The position numbers were made by a program, and so were the translations under genes. A DNA stretch of 46,829 nt, from the NCBI RefSeq assembly GCF_000346505.1, contig NZ_ANOH01000235.1, positions 1 to 46,829 on the forward strand, in the 5' to 3' direction. The DNA comes from Aporhodopirellula sallentina SM41 (GTDB lineage Bacteria > Planctomycetota > Planctomycetia > Pirellulales > Pirellulaceae). The notes below the pieces were generated by a model. The model was given only the letters and a program-made list of their open reading frames with translations. It did not search any database and was not told the origin of the DNA. Shown piece after piece: positions 44,301-46,829 of this stretch (the first letter of the stretch is position 1; the number at the start of each line of letters is the position of its first letter).

Positions 44301-45483
44301 GGCGGAGAACCATACCGTTCCTGCATTGTCGCTGCGTGCGGTTTCGCCCGACGCGCCGTTGGCTATCCGGGCGAGTCGTCATTCGCTCGCCGATGCGTTG
44401 AAGTTGCGAGTAGCCGAGGGAACGTTCGCAACGATCCTGTCGCCGACCGGTGATCAACTGACCGCGGTCGATTTGACCGTCGAGGTCATCCAACGTAGCA
44501 GCCTGAGTGTGGGACTGCCCGCGGACAGTGAATTGTTCAACGTGTTCGTCAATGGAGAGAGCGTGCACACGATTCGCCAAGGCGGACAAACCAACGCGTG
44601 GCAGTTTTACATCTTGTCGGGCATCGATGACCGTACCGCGAAGGTGCGTTTTGTTTACTCGGTACCGGGCGATGGGATTCGCCGGATCCGATTGCGGAGT
44701 CCTGAATTGAATGTGCCGCTGGAGAACATTCGGTGGAACGTTTTGGCTCCGGAAGGGTTTCAGTTGACCGACTCGGATGGAAATTTGGAATTGATCGAAC
44801 AGGAGAACCGTTCGGTTTACGACCGTGCGTCGTATCTATCGCAGATGAAGGGCAAGCGACAAAACCAGGCGGCGAAGGCGGCCGAGTTGCTCGAGCAAGC
44901 CAACCAGTTGCTTCGATTGGGTGAGCAGAAGAAGGCGAGTTGGGCGTTCAACAACGTCGCCAACCAATTCGCCCTCGACGCGGCGTCCAACGAGGATGCG
45001 AGGGTCCAGTTAGAGAACCTACAAACCCAGCAAGCGATCGTGGGACTCAATACGCGTCGACAGCGTCTGTATATGGATAACTATGAAAACGAAGCGGCGC
45101 CGGCCCAAGACGAGCAGCTCCGGCAAGCCGCCGCAGACAACCCGATCTTACAACAGGCGGAAATGAATTTTCGTCCGCAACAACTCAGCGAACTGTTGAG
45201 GGGGAATACGACCGAAGACAACGCCGTGCTGCAAGCGATCGCGTATCGATTGGTTCAGCATCAACGGGCAACCGAAACGGCGCCGCAGGCGATTCTGATC
45301 AACCTGCCCGAGGAAGGCACGATGTACGCATTCACTCGCACGGTGTCGGTGACCGAGAACGAACCGCTGGAGTTGGACTTGAAGTTCGAATCTCGCTACC
45401 GGGTGCCGATGTGGCAATCAGGGCTACTCGGATTGTTGCTCGCGTCGATCGCGAGTGTCATCGTCTATGCGCGAAAACGCTGA
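38326..45483 (+). CDS. Giant modular membrane protein (2385 aa), partner of sigma/VWA pair
   Basis: Not assigned to a known family. Signal peptide RACIVGVLAAVMPLAFVHAA leads into an all-beta extracytoplasmic half. About five hydrophobic spans lie at ~1058-1216 (GLVSLGAILVLVAVGVWCVG, FFMLVALAIVVLFFLP). A basic cytoplasmic-like loop (KQWKGKRAAAKANE) is followed by a second signal-peptide-like segment ending SHA-KEAES (1274). A second beta-rich half follows, then a helical region (~2180-2290) and a C-terminal span with basic end (GLLGLLLASIASVIVYARKR). Both halves contain the same ~165-residue module, marked by VMGRQL (647), VMGAYT (811), TMGKHQ (1748) and VLGKVE (1921). The gene looks like a fusion of two tandem relatives. 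It starts 11 bases after the VWA gene. Confidence 0.85.
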   Translation: MSSLCQSASAVNRSVRTFLSRACIVGVLAAVMPLAFVHAADGDNSGDQSTASQASDGNRKGVIVIEAIGDAPEPQLLHTGSAEATVRVGEKEITQSIELKVKVVQGKPGTVSYGLRGNGRVVSVKSDELLSWSIRQTEGERFLDLRVKEDTEQVQAYVTMTTKIDSLPTTVQLPHLAKGDAIGFDSMMTVQAVPSVKIDLVSVQGFVPLESADRETRLQTSTGGTIRLRIGKAGAALAPVEWSDTRLTGTVEPDSRSVRFVFSGTAQVTTAGATATVLSGDAAISRLPQDDQFRLQLTKVQKAPAYQMTFSQKGEFSVEIEFVARLKRLGDGRHSMDFRVAGGAVMPIVIEGLGDDLEFEATGDSVVPKRSDDQWVGFLPASGRTRMIWKTSRQTGEGKLFFTTSSRIEASVGAGLLRQDHEIEFQVLQGELRAIDIDMHGPGEILDVRGKDLVSWKVEGDEGKRTLHAVLSSPITATSRFTFRSQTPLSAFPVRVEGLRLDPAGAIRHSGHIRLSNSGSVRLEPTDLNGLNQLSPDQFPGDSIDARQIFVYRFPSAEYSFTVVADRIQPEVNVAETVLYQLAETDRTIVADVELDIREAKIRDWDFSIPGDYSVVAVTGASVADYIASGDVVEGQRNLKVIFAADVMGRQLVTLHLEKNQPAEAGPWTLPVVKYPGVKSVRGDIGIVATPGFRTVINETELLVEKPLSYFPKPVANLQHAFRIREIGWNAVLQIEPLDRNVQSDAFHLYSLSQGTVYGSALINYFVTGAPVSQWRLTVPKSLDNVMVDGQDIRTWQREDDTLIVSLHQPVMGAYTLLVTFEKQPDKTSGEFSAGLVTPLDVQSERGFVQVVSPMQVEMTTSSMSEDLLELDPLELPAEFRLLSTSPSLGTWQYTERPFALNLNVEWFEPGTMVTQVVEFAEANSRVSKDGELVTDVVYFVKSRGRRTLQIELPADPVKLWAVAVNDRPVTARRAGDATLIPLPGGTDPNEPVRVSLRLGKPAVSSSMAQLALPTIMVPVLKTQWKVVGDEKLVLVPSGGTVEPTTPVRSASGFDWVARYGLVSLGAILVLVAVGVWCVGRGPFWTSGELLSYLAAIGVALVTAMVAFANVDPLSQLQLNVPILAAGETVMLEVQNVPSWRVDLSIVGLVLAVIGGLLMLAARFVRSSDEHRVSAKSVCLAAGSLLVAIGVLCQGGSAGVFFMLVALAIVVLFFLPRSRVSVREGMARWKQWKGKRAAAKANENSAGASGASGVVASIALGFLVALSGASVSHAKEAESASFVAADSIQQDWEISRDEQRLRVTGEMELTGRPGDQFLLLKSPATLTRFEGEGLRLTKSEVPGCGLSYVISIPISIEEEAVDDANDPDDESDNGSADESDSGSDEDEDNGKDEDNGKDEDNGKDEDNGDGEQLDAPRTYQASFEYQLEAVDATKSIPVLTGEASVSKVDVSLDVGGWEIFCDAAVMIEQDKEGDKTSGSVLLGPGGASVVLKPKARDVASEETRFFVEASNLYRPGPGVVDGRHRFQIRPSQGQVSELNCTVPEGLTVSRVEGPVSAWQFDADLGRLHLQISPSQSAPFSVTVDTQRSLETLPADLTLSPMRVMDAGGEVGLLAIAFGPDAQPEKATPTKMSAVNLGDFDRAIMWQKSDVLHRVFRYGADGGSVQLRVVPVQPDVRVVTQQALSLGDERIVLNVNCLVDITRAGLFQLSFPLPNGLEVETISGDALHHWSETNEEDRRQIVLHLNGKTMGKHQFSIVLSGASPSSQREWSLPRFEITEADRQTGELVVRPTTGIRLRTVARQNVSEMDPRQAAGNRKSGSAGLAFRLLQQDWRLTLGIDQLDPWVTGQVLHQITMREGQTRSTLVGNFKVENASIRDLQVVLPIDDEGEIKTLRASGKAVSDLVRVQPNSNVWQIQFKRRVLGKVEFRIEYERRGERDDDTELLVPVEFPEIRQLAYYYGVRAGGRLEIDYEELTPGWQRVDWNTIPSALRMAENHTVPALSLRAVSPDAPLAIRASRHSLADALKLRVAEGTFATILSPTGDQLTAVDLTVEVIQRSSLSVGLPADSELFNVFVNGESVHTIRQGGQTNAWQFYILSGIDDRTAKVRFVYSVPGDGIRRIRLRSPELNVPLENIRWNVLAPEGFQLTDSDGNLELIEQENRSVYDRASYLSQMKGKRQNQAAKAAELLEQANQLLRLGEQKKASWAFNNVANQFALDAASNEDARVQLENLQTQQAIVGLNTRRQRLYMDNYENEAAPAQDEQLRQAAADNPILQQAEMNFRPQQLSELLRGNTTEDNAVLQAIAYRLVQHQRATETAPQAILINLPEEGTMYAFTRTVSVTENEPLELDLKFESRYRVPMWQSGLLGLLLASIASVIVYARKR
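42481..42552 (+). repeat. Four 18-base tandem repeats encoding DEDNGK
   Basis: GACGAAGACAACGGGAAG and close variants, four in a row, the last ending GGCGAT. They lie in the giant protein in an acidic stretch (from ~1365) that interrupts a beta domain. The frame is kept. The acidic DxDxG pattern may bind calcium or act as a flexible spacer. Confidence 0.85.
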
Positions 45484-45784
45484 CGCGTGATGAAGATCAC
45501 ATGGCGTACGTTTTAGCGGTGGGATTGACGCAAATCGTTACGGGTTTGTCGCGTTTCGGGATCGATGATTGGGGGTGCGACGTTAAGTTGTTTGAACGCT
45601 GCGTGCCACGATGGTAATTGGTGGGAAGTCTGCATTCTGGCGAATCCAGTTACGGTGGTTTGATTCTGATTTCTGGTGGAACTTGCAACGGCGGGTTCTC
45701 AAATCGCCTATCATTGTCACGCAGTCACCCACACCACGTTGTGTTCACCGCAACGTCCCGCCTTTCTCCCGCTGCGAGTAGCCC
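45484..45784. other. Intergenic region, 301 bases, with dispersed motif
   Basis: No gene is recognised between the giant protein and the SGNH hydrolase. The CTGGCGAATCC motif is at 45634-45655. A pyrimidine-rich stretch (TCCCGCCTTTCTCCCGC, about 45756-45772) precedes the next ATG in place of a Shine-Dalgarno. Confidence 0.5.
45634..45655 (+). repeat. Dispersed CTGGCGAATCC motif, copy 4
   Basis: ATTCTGGCGAATCCAGTTAC followed by GG. It is the closest match to the minus-strand copy at 2211-2230 and also resembles 8354-8370. Confidence 0.5.
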
Positions 45785-46573
45785 ATGTCCTACGCATTGC
45801 GTCGTTCGACCGTTTCTATCTGTTTGGTTCTTTGTCTGGCCACCCACACGTTTGGCGACAGTGACGTGGCATCATCGAGTGCGAAGGCGAAGCCCGCGGA
45901 CGCCGAAGCAAAACCCGCAGGCAACGCCTCACGTCCGACGTGGGCAACCGAAGCGGACCCGAGTTTGCCGAATGTTTTGATTCTCGGTGACTCCATTTCG
46001 ATCGGTTACGGTCTGCCTTTGAAGCAGCGATTGCAGGGCGTAGCGAACGTTTATCGACCTCTCGCCGCCAATCAAAAGCGTCCTCAGAATTGCGGCGGCA
46101 CGACGCAGAGCCTCCAGAGAATTGACGATTGGTTGGCGACGAATCAATGGGATCTGATTCACTTCAACTGGGGATTGCATGATCTCAAACACGTGACCCA
46201 AGCGGGCGGTTTGACCAACTCAAAAAGTCCAGACGATCCCGCCCAAGCCGCCCCGAAGCAATACGGAGAGAATCTCAAAAAGCTGGTAGCGAAGTTGAAA
46301 GCCACCGGTGCCAAGCTGATCTTTGCGACCACGACGCCGATTGTCGCCGACAGCAGCGGACCGTACCGAGCAAAGGAATCGCCTGCGATTTACAACGAGG
46401 TCGCCGTTTCGATCATGAATCAACATGGAATTGAAGTAAACGATCTGTACGCGGCCTGTGACGGCAAACTCGATGAATTGCAGTTGCCCAAGAACGTTCA
46501 CTTCAAAAAGGCCGGGTCGGAATATCTCGCCGACGTCGTTGCTGCCAAAATCAAAAAAGCCTTAACGGAGTAG
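45785..46573 (+). CDS. Secreted SGNH/GDSL-family hydrolase
   Basis: A 262-residue exported protein. Signal peptide RRSTVSICLVLCLATHTFG is followed by an Ala/Lys/Pro-rich linker (AKAKPADAEAKPAG) and the SGNH fold: LILGDSISIGYG with S70, NCGGTTQS, FNWGLHDLKH (block III, with H in place of the common N/D pattern) and KNVHFKKAGSEYLA with H239. The usual acid just before the last histidine is replaced by Asn (NVH), so the catalytic pair is atypical. It probably acts on an ester of an extracellular polymer. ATG 45785 has no Shine-Dalgarno. It may be transcribed separately from the giant gene 301 bases upstream. Confidence 0.85.
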   Translation: MSYALRRSTVSICLVLCLATHTFGDSDVASSSAKAKPADAEAKPAGNASRPTWATEADPSLPNVLILGDSISIGYGLPLKQRLQGVANVYRPLAANQKRPQNCGGTTQSLQRIDDWLATNQWDLIHFNWGLHDLKHVTQAGGLTNSKSPDDPAQAAPKQYGENLKKLVAKLKATGAKLIFATTTPIVADSSGPYRAKESPAIYNEVAVSIMNQHGIEVNDLYAACDGKLDELQLPKNVHFKKAGSEYLADVVAAKIKKALTE

Positions 46574-46586
46574 CCGAACGGTTTAC

Positions 46587-46633
46587 ACTCGCTGACGCGC
46601 CCGCCGAATCGGGCGCTGTCTCGGTGCGAGTGG
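46587..46633 (+). terminator. Long imperfect hairpin after the SGNH gene
   Basis: CACTCGC (46587-46593) pairs with GCGAGTG (46627-46633), GAC (46595-46597) with GTC (46619-46621), and GCGCCC (46598-46603) with GGGCGC (46612-46617), about 16 bp in all with a small internal loop. There is no T-run. It begins 14 bases after the stop, so a terminator or 3'-end stabiliser is likely. Confidence 0.5.
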
Positions 46634-46715
46634 TATCCGCAGTCCGCTGTTGTTGCACTCCATCGCCAACCCCACCATCCATACCGCCCCACCTTTCAGA
46701 AAGAACGCTCACGAG

Positions 46716-46829
46716 ATGAAAGTACCTGCTATGACGACATTCGAAACGATCGGCTTTCGTGTATTGTGTGCCGGCGTTTTGGCGCTGCTGCCTTCCTTGT
46801 TCGCTGTGGTTGCCGCGGACGACACACCG
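46716..46829 (+). CDS. Secreted protein, N-terminal fragment at window end
   Basis: ATG 46716 starts MKVPAMTTFETIGFRVLC and continues through a hydrophobic segment (AGVLALLPSLFAVVAADD) that looks like a signal peptide with cleavage near VAA. An in-frame ATG at 46731 is an alternative. Only 38 codons are inside the window, so the function cannot be told. Confidence 0.6.
   Translation, partial: MKVPAMTTFETIGFRVLCAGVLALLPSLFAVVAADDTP

Overview
The window looks like chromosome from a planctomycete of the Rhodopirellula/Pirellulaceae type. I infer this from lineage-typical families: PVC-type haem-binding/dehydrogenase proteins with HEAT repeats, a DUF1559 pilin-like protein followed by a small lipoprotein, a DUF1592 cytochrome with a DUF1552 partner, secreted sulfatase, heparinase-like and SGNH hydrolases, and FecR and ECF sigma operons. 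Shine-Dalgarno motifs are scarce and GTG/TTG starts are used. I found no rRNA, tRNA, CRISPR array, IS element or prophage.

Layout. 2-2179: 3' part of a large secreted haem/dehydrogenase/HEAT protein. 2337-4316 (minus): oxidative-stress group of Mn-catalase, a small Tat-exported protein and a peroxiredoxin-like protein. 5035-5472: PilZ-like protein. 5554-10502 (minus): ECF sigma factor, FecR/DNRLRE-type membrane protein and two SGNH hydrolases, the last two overlapping by one base. 10756-12266: DUF1559 pilin-like gene broken at a (TTGG)4 repeat, then a lipoprotein, a folded RNA-like element and a terminator. 12667-18134: LamG-like protein and a 1336-residue heparinase-II/III-like protein with discoidin-like and PA14 domains. 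18349-21312: divergent pair of a TPR/beta-barrel protein and a secreted protein with a perfect four-residue heptad-unlike repeat. 21599-22264: hexapeptide acetyltransferase. 22324-23975: arylsulfatase broken by a one-base deletion. 24238-26265: glycogen branching enzyme. 26428-30362: DUF1552 and DUF1592 pair.

30694-45483 is one co-directional block. A WecA/MraY-type sugar-phosphate transferase overlaps an O-antigen-ligase-like protein, suggesting surface polysaccharide synthesis. An ECF sigma factor, a membrane-anchored VWA protein with an anti-sigma-like N-terminus and a 2385-residue modular membrane protein follow, with only 2 and 11 bases between the last three genes. I consider this sigma/VWA/giant-protein unit the best candidate for an undescribed system. 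45785-46573 is another SGNH hydrolase, and a secreted protein begins at 46716.

Two dispersed repeat families lie between genes: a 63-base element (4751, 18196) and a short motif around CTGGCGAATCC (2211, 4651, 8354, 45634). Several intergenic regions also carry strong inverted repeats. All calls rest on reading the sequence by eye; no database search was run.
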